From NCBI GenBank assembly GCA_019119395.1, contig DWXC01000027.1, positions 62,001 through 126,000 of the forward strand: 64,000 nucleotides of DNA. The letters run 5' to 3'. Below are positions 24,375 through 32,662 of this stretch, one piece after another (positions within the stretch are counted from its first letter, which is position 1; each line of letters begins with the position of its first letter). Below the pieces are notes generated by a model. It saw nothing but the letters and a program-made list of their open reading frames with translations, was not told where the DNA came from and did not search any database. The stretch is from Candidatus Borkfalkia stercoripullorum. GTDB taxonomy: Bacteria; Bacillota; Clostridia; Christensenellales; Borkfalkiaceae. The position numbers were made by a program, and so were the translations under genes.

Positions 24375-25757
24375 ATGTTTTTCGGAAATCAGAAATTTCT
24401 CGTCGCGGGGATGTCGAAGAGCGGCGCGGCGAGCACAGATTTTTTATTGAAACGGGGAGCGGTCGTATATATGTACGACGACATCGAGGACGCCGCCGTC
24501 AGGAACACCGTGCGCGAACTGGCGGCGCGCGGGGCGAACGTGCTGCCGCGCGGCGGGGTCGCCGCGGCCGTGGACGAGTGCGACGTGCTCGTGCTCAGCC
24601 CCGGCATCCCGATCGACCACGAACTTCCCGTCGCTTTCCGCAAAAAGGGGAAACGCATCATCGGGGAGGCCGAACTCGGATGCCTGTACCTGCGCGCCGC
24701 GCTCGTCGCGGTCACGGGGACGAACGGGAAAACGACGACGGTGACCATGATCGACGAGGTTCTGCGCGCGGCGGGCTTTTCGAGCTGCGCGTGCGGGAAT
24801 ATAGGTTTGCCGATCACCGCGAAAGCGGACGAACTGGATTATAAGGACATAGCCGTCGCGGAAATTTCCAGCTTTCAGTTGGAAACGCTTTCGAGCATAC
24901 GCCCGCACGTCGCCGTCGTTACCAACATAGCGGAGGATCACCTCAACCGCCACTATAATATGGAAAATTACGTCTTTCTCAAATCCAAACTTTTGCGGAA
25001 CATGCGCGAAAGCGAGTTTGCCGTGCTCAATTACGACGACGGGCGCGTGCGCGAATTCGCGAAAAACGCGCGCTGCCCCGTGCGTTGGTTCTCCGTCCGC
25101 GAGCGGGTGAAGGGCGCATACCTCTACGAGGGAGGCCTGTATTTCGAAAACGAAAAGATCATGGACGCCGCAGACCTTTCCCTCAAGGGGGAACACAACG
25201 TGAAAAACGCGCTCGCGGCTATCTGCGCGTGCAAGCTGCTCGGTGCGGAGAGCAAAACCGTCGGCGAAGCGCTCGCGAAAATGAAGGGTGTGAAGCACCG
25301 CATCCAGACGGTCGCCGAGATCGGCGGTGTGACTTACATAGACGATTCCAAGGGTACGAACGTAGACGCGACGCTGACGGCGGTCGGCTGCATGCAGTCG
25401 GATACCGTTCTGCTCCTCGGGGGGAAAGATAAAGGTTACGATTACGACGCGCTCTTTGAAAAACTCAAGGGGAGCCGCGCCGTTCACGCGGTGCTGTACG
25501 GGGAAAACCGCTTCAAACTTTTGGGGAGCGCCGTCAAAAGCGGTTATACGCAGGTGACTCTGTGCGCGGATTTTGCTTTGGCGGTCAGGATCGCTTCGAT
25601 GACGGCGCGGAGCGGGCAATGCGTTTTGTTGAGTCCCGCAAGCAGCAGTTTCGATATGTTTTCGGGATATGAGGAGAGGGGCGAAAAATTCTGCGAGATC
25701 GTCGCGGGGTTGGGGAGCGGAGAGAATGCAGAGTACGCTCAAGAGCGCGTCGAGTGA
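24375..25757 (+). CDS. murD: UDP-N-acetylmuramoyl-L-alanine:D-glutamate ligase
   Basis: 460 residues. Mur-ligase P-loop VAVTGTNGKTTT near residue 112; the start MFFGNQKFLVAGMSKSGAAS and SPGIPIDHEL near residue 75 are typical of MurD. It adds D-glutamate, the product of MurI upstream, to UDP-MurNAc-L-Ala. The 3' end overlaps the start of ftsW by 32 bp. Confidence 0.96.
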   Translation: MFFGNQKFLVAGMSKSGAASTDFLLKRGAVVYMYDDIEDAAVRNTVRELAARGANVLPRGGVAAAVDECDVLVLSPGIPIDHELPVAFRKKGKRIIGEAELGCLYLRAALVAVTGTNGKTTTVTMIDEVLRAAGFSSCACGNIGLPITAKADELDYKDIAVAEISSFQLETLSSIRPHVAVVTNIAEDHLNRHYNMENYVFLKSKLLRNMRESEFAVLNYDDGRVREFAKNARCPVRWFSVRERVKGAYLYEGGLYFENEKIMDAADLSLKGEHNVKNALAAICACKLLGAESKTVGEALAKMKGVKHRIQTVAEIGGVTYIDDSKGTNVDATLTAVGCMQSDTVLLLGGKDKGYDYDALFEKLKGSRAVHAVLYGENRFKLLGSAVKSGYTQVTLCADFALAVRIASMTARSGQCVLLSPASSSFDMFSGYEERGEKFCEIVAGLGSGENAEYAQERVE

Positions 25758-26895
25758 GCGCACGCGCTCCGTCCGCAGGTTGTTCGGCGGGCAGGTCGCC
25801 ATTCCCGTTCTTGTAACGGCGCTGTCCGCGTTCGGCGTGCTCATGGTTTATTCGGCAAGTTTTTATGCGGCGGAAACGGCCTACGGCGACTCTTTCTTTT
25901 TCATGAAAAAACAACTCGTCGGCTTTATCCTCGGCTTGGGCGCGATGGCGGCGGCGGGTTTTTTCCCTTATCGGAATCTGAAAAAACTGAAATGGCCCGC
26001 GCTCATTGTCTCTCTCGTCCTGCTGGCGGCGGTTTTTATCCCAGGGCTCGGCCGCGAAAGTTACGGCGCGACCCGCTGGATCGCCGTCGGCCCGGTCACC
26101 GTTCAGCCGTCCGAGATCGCAAAGTACGGGTTCGTCATATTTGCGGCGGCGTATGCGAGCGAAAATCCCGAGCGGATGAAAAAGTTTGCCGGCATGCTCC
26201 CCGTCCTCGCGGCGGGCGGCGGCATCTGCGTGCTGGTCATATTAGAGCCGAACATGTCCATCACCATGTGTATCGGGCTGTTGATGGTCGCCATGCTCTT
26301 TTTGAGCGGGGTGAAGATCAGGCATTTTCTCGTCATCCTCATCCCCGTCGCTGCGGCTGTGCCCGTGCTGATCGCGATCGAGCCGTACAGGCTCAACCGC
26401 CTGTATGCCTTTCTCGACCCGTGGCAGTCGCCGCAGGGGGAAGGGTATCAGCTCATACAGTCGCTGTACGCGCTCGGAAACGGCGGTTGGTTCGGGGTGG
26501 GGCTCTTCAATTCACGGCAAAAATACCGTTTTCTTCCTTTTGCCGAATCCGATTTCATTTTGTCCGTCATCGGGGAAGAGTTCGGTTTTGTCGGAATACT
26601 CATCCTGTTCGCGGCGGCGGGCGCGCTCATATGGTTCGGCATCCGCACCGCCGCGCGCAGCCGCGATCTGTTCGGTTTTCTGCTCGCCTCGGGCATTACG
26701 CTCGTCTATGCGATACAGGTCGTCGTCAACGCGCTCGTCGTGAGCGGTTCCATCCCGCCTACGGGGCTGCCTCTTCCGCTTATCAGTTCGGGGAACACGT
26801 CTCTCATTTTTACGATGGCGGCGATGGGCGTGCTGTACAACATTTCCAAACAGCAAAAGAGGGCGCCGTCTTTGCGGCGCAGGACGAAAGAATAA
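25726..26895 (+). CDS. ftsW: Lipid II polymerase FtsW/SpoVE (SEDS family)
   Basis: 389 residues, about ten transmembrane helices. SEDS motifs are seen: GVLMVYSASFY near residue 40, GATRWIAVGPVTVQPSEIAK near 118, and the C-terminal PPTGLPLPLISSGNTS. It is the septal glycosyltransferase partner of the upstream transpeptidase. The start at 25726 follows GGGGAGCGGAGAGA; a longer frame inside murD is rejected. Confidence 0.95.
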   Translation: MQSTLKSASSERTRSVRRLFGGQVAIPVLVTALSAFGVLMVYSASFYAAETAYGDSFFFMKKQLVGFILGLGAMAAAGFFPYRNLKKLKWPALIVSLVLLAAVFIPGLGRESYGATRWIAVGPVTVQPSEIAKYGFVIFAAAYASENPERMKKFAGMLPVLAAGGGICVLVILEPNMSITMCIGLLMVAMLFLSGVKIRHFLVILIPVAAAVPVLIAIEPYRLNRLYAFLDPWQSPQGEGYQLIQSLYALGNGGWFGVGLFNSRQKYRFLPFAESDFILSVIGEEFGFVGILILFAAAGALIWFGIRTAARSRDLFGFLLASGITLVYAIQVVVNALVVSGSIPPTGLPLPLISSGNTSLIFTMAAMGVLYNISKQQKRAPSLRRRTKE

Positions 26896-27024
26896 GAAAA
26901 GGGGCGCTCCGCCGGGGGCGTCTCTTTCACTTTTGCGGGGAACGCGCCATATTATGGAATAGGGGAGGCGTATCCTTCGGGGTATGCCCTTTGCCATTTG
27001 CGTTGTTTCTGCAAGGAGTGAATT

Positions 27025-28281
27025 ATGGATAAATTTATAATAGAAGGGGGCAGGCGGCTCTGCGGAGAGGTGGAGATCCAATCCGCGAAAAACGCGGTTC
27101 TGCCGCTGCTTGCCGCATCTATTTTAACCGATGAACGAGTGATAATACACAGATGCCCCCGCATCAGGGACGTACTGAACATGATCGAGATCTTGTGCGA
27201 ACTTGGATGCAAAACTTCTTTTGAGGGCGAAACGCTCGTGATCGACAGCGCCGACGCCGCCAATCACGAGATCCCGTCCGCGCTCGCGAAGGAACTGCGT
27301 TCCTCCGTTTTTATGCTCGGTTCCGTCATTGCGCGATTCGGAAAGGCGCGCATCGCCTATCCCGGGGGCTGCGATATAGGGCTTCGGCCGGTCGACCTTC
27401 ATCTGAAAGGGCTCAAAAGCCTGAACGTTTCGATCGCGGAGGAAGGGGGATACATAAACTGCGCGTGCGACAGGCTGATCGGGACGGATATCCTGCTCGA
27501 CTGCCCGAGCGTGGGCGCGACGGAAAACATCATCCTCGCGTCCGTCAAGGGCGAAGGGGTGACGGTGATCCGCAACGCCGCCAAAGAGCCGGAAATATGC
27601 GATTTGCAAAATTTTCTCAACAGAATGGGCGCGAAGGTCTCGGGGTGCGGCACTTCCACCGTGCGCGTCGAGGGGGTAAAAAAACTGCACGGCGTGGAAT
27701 ATACGCCGATCCCCGACCGCATCGAAGCGGGTACTTTTCTCATCGCCGCCGCCATGTGCGGGGGTGAGGTCGCGCTCAAACGGGCTTCGGCGGACAATAT
27801 TGCCGCATTGATACATAAACTGCGCGAAATCAGTTGCAAAATTACTGTAAAAAATGATAAAATATACATAAAGAGCGGCAGTGCGAGAAAATCGCTCCGC
27901 ATGATCGAAACGATGCCGTACCCCGGTTTTCCCACCGACCTGCAGGCGCCCGTCACGGCGCTCGCGTGTATTTCGGAAGGGTCTACGGTCATCGTGGAAA
28001 ATCTGTTCGAGACGCGGTTCAAACACGTTCCCGAACTCATACGCATGGGGGCGGACATCACCGTCCGCGGGCGGGCGGCTTTCGTGCGCGGCGTACCCGT
28101 TCTGCACGGGGCGGACGTCGTTGCGGGTGATCTGCGCGGCGGGGCGGCGCTCACTCTTGCGGCGCTTTCCGCCGAGGGGATGAGCACGGTCACCGACCTT
28201 TCGCACATCGACAGGGGGTACTCCGAGTTCGAATACAAACTTTCGGCTTTGGGGGCAAAGATCCGCCGTATCCGCGTCTGA
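27025..28281 (+). CDS. murA: UDP-N-acetylglucosamine 1-carboxyvinyltransferase
   Basis: 418 residues. The first committed step of peptidoglycan synthesis, adding enolpyruvate from PEP to UDP-GlcNAc. The catalytic cysteine is C116 in PGGCDIGLRPVDLH, the residue targeted by fosfomycin, so the protein should be sensitive in principle. It sits in the murG/murB position between ftsW and ftsQ. A 129-bp gap with a weak G-U-rich hairpin separates it from ftsW. The ribosome site is AAGGAGTGAATT. Confidence 0.96.
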   Translation: MDKFIIEGGRRLCGEVEIQSAKNAVLPLLAASILTDERVIIHRCPRIRDVLNMIEILCELGCKTSFEGETLVIDSADAANHEIPSALAKELRSSVFMLGSVIARFGKARIAYPGGCDIGLRPVDLHLKGLKSLNVSIAEEGGYINCACDRLIGTDILLDCPSVGATENIILASVKGEGVTVIRNAAKEPEICDLQNFLNRMGAKVSGCGTSTVRVEGVKKLHGVEYTPIPDRIEAGTFLIAAAMCGGEVALKRASADNIAALIHKLREISCKITVKNDKIYIKSGSARKSLRMIETMPYPGFPTDLQAPVTALACISEGSTVIVENLFETRFKHVPELIRMGADITVRGRAAFVRGVPVLHGADVVAGDLRGGAALTLAALSAEGMSTVTDLSHIDRGYSEFEYKLSALGAKIRRIRV

Positions 28282-28308
28282 TATTTCCGATACAAAAGAG
28301 GAGTCCGG

Positions 28309-29139
28309 ATGAAAAGCAAAAAATATGTCATCGGCTATGCGATCGCCGTTTTCGTGCTCGTTTTCATCATAGCGTTCAATTCCGTGTGTTCCATCACGCA
28401 GTTCGACGTTCGGTTCGAAACGGGCAGCGCGTCTGCGGCACAGAGCGCCGAAAAAGTGCAGGAACGCCTGAACGGATATCTCAATAAGAGTTATCTCTTT
28501 TTCAAAACGGCGAATGTAGGGGATATCGTCGCCGAAATATGCGAAGAGGACGGAACTTATCTCAAAGTCGTTTCCGTGCAGAAAAAATTCCCGAACAAAG
28601 TGACGGCGGTCATCGAAGAGGAATACGAACAGTACGCGTTTTATTCCGAGGCTGACAACAAATATTACGTGACGGACGCGGACGGGAAGGTGCTTGCGGT
28701 CAAAGAAAGCGCCGATAACAACATTTCGGAAAATGCCGCAAACGTCGAGATCACGGGCTTTACCTATTCTTCCGCCGCGGAGGGCGAAACGCTCGGGGCG
28801 GATGAGTCGGTGCAGTTTTCTTTGCTCATGGATCTTTTGTCGGTTGCCGACGAAAAACTTGGCGGTGCGTTCGGCAGGTTTTCGAAGATCGAATATCTGG
28901 TAAACAAGTATGACGGCGAGTTTTTCTGTTTCACTTTTACGGAGGGCGTCAAAATCTGGCTGACGGACATCATGGCGGAAGACAGCCGCGAGGACGAGTG
29001 TTTTTCCGCCGCCCTCGACGCGTATGCGGGGCTTTCGGACGCGAAAAAAACGTACGGTTATCTGTTGGCGATCGTCAGCGAAAGCGGCGTGCACGCCGAT
29101 TACAAAACGGACGTGTACGACCCCGTCGCGAACGGTTGA
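28309..29139 (+). CDS. ftsQ: Cell division protein FtsQ/DivIB
   Basis: 276 residues. Short cytoplasmic N-terminus, one transmembrane helix (about 7-27), then a POTRA-like region near residues 32-110 containing KTANVGDIVAEI and VVSVQKKFPNKVTAVIEEE, followed by the beta domain. Position between murA and ftsA and topology match DivIB/FtsQ, which links FtsL to the divisome. A clear AGAGGAGTCC ribosome site precedes it. Confidence 0.85.
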   Translation: MKSKKYVIGYAIAVFVLVFIIAFNSVCSITQFDVRFETGSASAAQSAEKVQERLNGYLNKSYLFFKTANVGDIVAEICEEDGTYLKVVSVQKKFPNKVTAVIEEEYEQYAFYSEADNKYYVTDADGKVLAVKESADNNISENAANVEITGFTYSSAAEGETLGADESVQFSLLMDLLSVADEKLGGAFGRFSKIEYLVNKYDGEFFCFTFTEGVKIWLTDIMAEDSREDECFSAALDAYAGLSDAKKTYGYLLAIVSESGVHADYKTDVYDPVANG

Positions 29140-29166
29140 TTTTATTGGAAATATTTACCGATAATT

Positions 29167-29201
29167 TTCCCCGGGAATTTCTCTCGGGGAACGTTTTTTT
29201 A
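29167..29201 (+). terminator. Terminator after ftsQ
   Basis: TTCCCCG / CGGGGAA (29167-29173, 29185-29191) followed by CG and seven T. It separates the upstream dcw genes from ftsA-ftsZ. Confidence 0.85.
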
Positions 29202-29230
29202 TTGACACGGCAAAAATTTTATTATATAAT
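29202..29230 (+). promoter_or_regulatory. Promoter for ftsA-ftsZ
   Basis: TTGACA (29202-29207), 17 bp, TATAAT (29225-29230), a perfect consensus starting at the base after the terminator T-run. It gives the Z-ring genes independent expression. Confidence 0.9.
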
Positions 29231-29279
29231 AGTGATTGTATAAACGGTGTCGGCGGAGGGCACTTGCAAGGAGAGAAAA

Positions 29280-30437
29280 ATGAGCCGTAAAAGCGTAGCG
29301 GTGCTGTGCGTCGGATCTTCGGAGATCACCGCCCTTACGGGTGCGCGCGGCGTGAACAATACCTTTGTTTTCAAGGGCATTCATACCGAAAAATATGACG
29401 GCTATGCGGACGCGCAGTTTTTCGATCCGTCGGGGCTCAAGTCGGCCGTTTTTTCCGCGTTGGAACATATGGAGATCAGCTGCGGGGCAAAGACGAAAAA
29501 GATATACGTCGGCGTTCCCGGGGAGTTCGTTACCGTCGTCACCAAGCGGCATCTCATCAGTTTTCAGAGAAAGAGAAGGATCGTTCCCTCCGATATCGAC
29601 GTTCTTTACCGGAACGGGTTCGAAGAGAACCGCCACGGCGAATTTATCCGCCGCGGTTCGATTTATTTCGTGACGTCTGACAAGCGCCGCATCATAGACC
29701 CCGTGGGAATGGTCAGCGATTCTTTGGAAGGGTATCTGAGTTATTTTTATGCGGACCCCCGCTTTACAGAGCTTTTCCGCAACATCATGGCGGAATACGG
29801 TATCCATAAAGTGGAATTTTTGCCCGTTTCGCTGGCGGAAGCGCTGTATCTCATCCCTTCGGAAGTGCGCGACGAGTATGCGATCCTGCTCGATATCGGC
29901 TATATGTCCATGACGTTCGGCATCGTATGCGGGAACGGCGTCGTTTTTCAGCGCTCCGCTTCCGTCGGGGGCGGCCACGTCGCGGCGCATATGATCGAGG
30001 ATATCGACATCCCGTTCGAAGCGGCGGAAGCCATATTGAAAAAAGTCAACCTTTCCAGCACGGACGTGGAAGGGTCGGTGATAGAATACAGCGATAAGGA
30101 GGAAACTTATTCCGTTCCGGCGGCAAAAGTAAAAGAAAAGGTCAAAGAGGGGCTCGACATCATCTGCGAGGCTGTCAATTCCTGTCTGGAACAGTCCGGC
30201 GGCAGGTATACCGAGTACAAGCCCGTTCTGCTTACGGGGGAGGGCGTCACTTCGATAAGGGGCGCGCGCGAGCATATCAGCGGAAGGCTCAACAAAGTCG
30301 TGGAGATCCTTGCGCCGAGATTGCCTTACTACAACAAACCTGCTCAAAGTTCGCTTTTAAGCATTTTGGACATGGCGTTGAGAACAGAAGGCGAACAGAG
30401 TTTTATTCATAAATTATTTTACGGATTCGGAGGATAA
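29280..30437 (+). CDS. ftsA: FtsA-like actin-fold cell division protein, divergent
   Basis: 385 residues directly before ftsZ. It resembles FtsA in overall layout: an actin-like first motif (VLCVGSSEITAL), an SHS2-like insert region, a phosphate-2 motif and a C-terminal amphipathic end SFIHKLFYGFGG suited to membrane binding. The nucleotide-binding motifs are altered: CVGSS where DIGTS is usual and DIGYMSMTF where DIGGGTTD is usual. ATP binding may therefore be weakened or different. FtsA tethers FtsZ to the membrane. The start at 29280 follows AAGGAGAGAAAA. Confidence 0.8.
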   Translation: MSRKSVAVLCVGSSEITALTGARGVNNTFVFKGIHTEKYDGYADAQFFDPSGLKSAVFSALEHMEISCGAKTKKIYVGVPGEFVTVVTKRHLISFQRKRRIVPSDIDVLYRNGFEENRHGEFIRRGSIYFVTSDKRRIIDPVGMVSDSLEGYLSYFYADPRFTELFRNIMAEYGIHKVEFLPVSLAEALYLIPSEVRDEYAILLDIGYMSMTFGIVCGNGVVFQRSASVGGGHVAAHMIEDIDIPFEAAEAILKKVNLSSTDVEGSVIEYSDKEETYSVPAAKVKEKVKEGLDIICEAVNSCLEQSGGRYTEYKPVLLTGEGVTSIRGAREHISGRLNKVVEILAPRLPYYNKPAQSSLLSILDMALRTEGEQSFIHKLFYGFGG

Positions 30438-30443
30438 CTTTTT

Positions 30444-31997
30444 ATGTTTAACAACAATTTAGATACCAGCTTGTCGGGCGTCGCGAGGATCAAGGTCATC
30501 GGCGTCGGCGGGGCGGGGTGCAACGCTGTCAACCGCATGATAGAGGCGGGTATCAAGAGCGCAAGTTATGTGGCGGTCAATACGGACAAGCAGGTTCTGC
30601 TTCTTTCGCAGGCTGAAACCAAAATTCAGATCGGTTCTGCCCTTACGAAGGGGCTGGGCGCGGGTGCCGAGCCCGAGATCGGCAGGGCTTCCGCGGAAGA
30701 AAGCAAAGAAGTGCTGACCGAAGCGGTCAAGGACACCGACCTTCTGTTCATTACGGCGGGCATGGGCGGCGGCACGGGCACGGGCGCTGCTCCCGTCATC
30801 GCGAAGATCGCGCGCGATTTGAAAATTTTGACGATCGCGGTCGTGACCGAACCTTTCAATTTCGAAGGCAAAAAGCGTATGGACAATACGGCGAAGGGGT
30901 TGGAAAATCTCCGCAAATACGTCGATACGCTCATCATTATCCCGAACGACAAGATCACCTGCGTCGTGCCGAAAAACACGCCGATGGTGGAAGCGCTCCG
31001 CGTTGCGGACGAGATCCTCAAACAGGGTATCCGCGGCATCGCAGACCTCATCGTCAATCCCGCGCTCATCAACCTCGACTTTGCGGACGTTCGTACCATC
31101 CTGAAAGATCAGGGGCTCGCGCATATGGGCGTCGGTGTGGCGAAGGGCGAAAACAGGATCGTTGAGGCGGTGCGCCTTGCGGTCAACTGCCCGCTCCTTA
31201 CGACAACCATCGAAGGGGCGAAGGGCGTCATCCTGAACATCGTGGGCGGCAACGATCTCACGATGGACGAAGTGCAGACGGCCGCGACCCTCGTGCAGAG
31301 CGTCGTGGACTATTCCGCGAACATCATTTTCGGCGCGTGCATCGACACCAACATCAACGACGAAGTGGAAGTCACCGTCATCGCGACGGGCTTCCCCAAT
31401 ATGGAAAACATGCTCAACCCCAAAGACGAGCGCAATGTGGCGAGCCGCAATTTCTTTGTGAACAGGGGGCTTCCCGAAGGCGAAGGCCAGGCGGCCGTTC
31501 AGAACGTGCAGCCGCAGAACGCCGTGCCTTCTTATATCCGCACGCCGGTAAACAATACGATGCAGGGGCAGCAGCCTCCCGTTTACAGGCAGCCGTACCA
31601 GCAGCAGCAATACGAGCGCCGTCAGGAACAGCAGTATGCCGCGCGCGCGCAGCAGCCGCAGTACCAGCAGCCGTCGGGGCAGCCTCAGCCGCAGTACCAG
31701 CAGCCCGTTCAGCAGGCGCCCGTGCAGCCGCAATATCAACAGGCGGGGGCGCAGTATCAGCAGGCGCAGGCGGGGCAGAACGGCCAGTATCATCAGCAGC
31801 CCGCGCAGCCGCAATATCAGCAGGCGAACCAGGGTCAGCCTTATCAGCAGCAGGCGCAATACCGTCCCGCGCAGCCGCAGTATGATCAGCAGGCACAGCG
31901 CCAGCAACCGTATCAGCAGCAGGCGCATGCGCAGCAGCCTCAGGATCAGGACAAGCCCCTGCCTACTTTTGTTCAGAGATTGTTCAAAAAGAGATAA
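30444..31997 (+). CDS. ftsZ: Cell division GTPase FtsZ with long Gln/Pro/Tyr-rich linker
   Basis: 517 residues against ~380 usually. The tubulin-like GTPase (about residues 10-320) has the GTP motif GMGGGTGTGAAP, the early GVGGAGCNAVNRM loop and the T7-loop region NLDFADVRTIL. From about 335 to 503 runs a low-complexity linker dominated by QPQYQQ-type repeats. The conserved C-terminal peptide LPTFVQRLFKKR that binds FtsA and other partners closes the protein. It follows ftsA by 6 bp and ends at a strong terminator. Confidence 0.97.
   Translation: MFNNNLDTSLSGVARIKVIGVGGAGCNAVNRMIEAGIKSASYVAVNTDKQVLLLSQAETKIQIGSALTKGLGAGAEPEIGRASAEESKEVLTEAVKDTDLLFITAGMGGGTGTGAAPVIAKIARDLKILTIAVVTEPFNFEGKKRMDNTAKGLENLRKYVDTLIIIPNDKITCVVPKNTPMVEALRVADEILKQGIRGIADLIVNPALINLDFADVRTILKDQGLAHMGVGVAKGENRIVEAVRLAVNCPLLTTTIEGAKGVILNIVGGNDLTMDEVQTAATLVQSVVDYSANIIFGACIDTNINDEVEVTVIATGFPNMENMLNPKDERNVASRNFFVNRGLPEGEGQAAVQNVQPQNAVPSYIRTPVNNTMQGQQPPVYRQPYQQQQYERRQEQQYAARAQQPQYQQPSGQPQPQYQQPVQQAPVQPQYQQAGAQYQQAQAGQNGQYHQQPAQPQYQQANQGQPYQQQAQYRPAQPQYDQQAQRQQPYQQQAHAQQPQDQDKPLPTFVQRLFKKR
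31561..31962 (+). repeat. CAG-rich degenerate repeat encoding the FtsZ linker
   Basis: A stretch of imperfect repeats built on CAGCCGCAGTACCAGCAG-like units encodes variations of Q-P-Q-Y-Q-Q. Units are of unequal length and not separated by spacers. Confidence 0.8.
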
Positions 31998-32012
31998 ATC
32001 GGTAAACGAATG

Positions 32013-32045
32013 AAAAAAGAACGCCCCGCGGGGGCGTTCTTTTTT
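32013..32045. terminator. Strong bidirectional terminator after ftsZ
   Basis: Perfect 15-bp stem AAAAAAGAACGCCCC / GGGGCGTTCTTTTTT with a GCG loop (32013-32027, 32031-32045). Confidence 0.93.
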
Positions 32046-32090
32046 CGTGTTTTAGAATGGATCTTTCATGGGTTCCGCTATAAAAGGCAC

Positions 32091-32233
32091 GGAACGGAGA
32101 AGAAAGTCCTTCTCCGTTCCGCCGGTTGTGTTCCGATCTTGTTCGCTTAAAATGAACTGTACCGTATCGCGGACGCCGAACGGCCGAAAAAGCCGTTTTT
32201 TGTGCAACGCCCGGCTCTGCGGAAAAAGTCCGC
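32091..32233. other. Three hairpins in the ftsZ-spoVG intergenic region
   Basis: Between the ftsZ terminator and the spoVG stop lie: a perfect 12-bp hairpin GGAACGGAGAAG/CTTCTCCGTTCC (32091-32102, 32109-32120); an AACGGC/GCCGTT hairpin followed by TTTT (32179-32201); and a GCGGA/TCCGC hairpin (32219-32233) next to the spoVG stop. No open frame or promoter is convincing here. The hairpins may terminate spoVG or form a structured RNA. Confidence 0.5.
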
Positions 32234-32237
32234 GGGG

Positions 32238-32510
32238 CTAACCCTGTTCTTTTTCAAGCGCTTCTTCGTAAGCGGAAAGTATCGCGTTTTTCAGGGCCTC
32301 ACGTGTCTCGGTATTTAAGGGGTGTGCGATATCTTTGAATTCTCCGTCGCTCGTTTTGCGGCTGGGCATGGCGATGAAAAGCCCGTCCGTACCGTCGATG
32401 ACTTTGATGTCGTGAATGACGAAACAGTCGTCGATGGTGATGGATGCCACGGCTTTCAGCTTGCTGTCGTCCTTTTTAACGAAGCGAATCCGTACTTCAG
32501 AAATATTCAA
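32238..32510 (-). CDS. spoVG: Septation/sporulation regulator SpoVG
   Basis: 90 residues. The first half is the conserved SpoVG core: EVRIRFVKKDD, then DDCFVIHDIKVIDG and FIAMPSRKTSDGEFKDIAHPLN. SpoVG binds nucleic acid and modulates asymmetric septation and other processes in Bacillota. The C-terminal helix ends KEQG. Start behind AAAGGAGGAAC. Transcribed divergently from murC with a good promoter. Confidence 0.95.
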   Translation of the reverse strand: MNISEVRIRFVKKDDSKLKAVASITIDDCFVIHDIKVIDGTDGLFIAMPSRKTSDGEFKDIAHPLNTETREALKNAILSAYEEALEKEQG

Positions 32511-32549
32511 GATTGTTCCTCCTTTGCATATATTGCTGTTTCTGAATAC

Positions 32550-32578
32550 ATTTTACTATATAATTTTCAGTTTTTCAA
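32550..32578 (-). promoter_or_regulatory. Promoter for spoVG
   Basis: Minus strand TTGAAA (32573-32578), 17 bp, TAAAAT (32550-32555), about 40 bp before the start codon. Confidence 0.65.
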
Positions 32579-32662
32579 GTGTGAAATCAAAATTTTTTGC
32601 TGAAATTTGAAAAATTTTTGTTTTTTTGGCTTTTCCTGGCGATTCCGCTCATATATTATCAC

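Noticed and set aside
26896-27024. Terminator between ftsW and murA
   Set aside because: The hairpin depends on several G-U pairs and lacks a T-tract; too weak to list.
27124-29094. 656-residue minus-strand frame over murA and ftsQ
   Set aside because: Antisense shadow; both plus-strand genes are conserved and the shadow has no recognisable domain.
31561-31962. CRISPR-like array in ftsZ
   Set aside because: Repeats are degenerate, contiguous, in frame and encode the FtsZ linker; no spacers or cas genes.
32597-32662. Hydrophobic N-terminal extension of MurC (TTG start)
   Set aside because: No ribosome site, AT-rich promoter-like DNA, and MurC normally starts near MEKTFW; kept only as a note.
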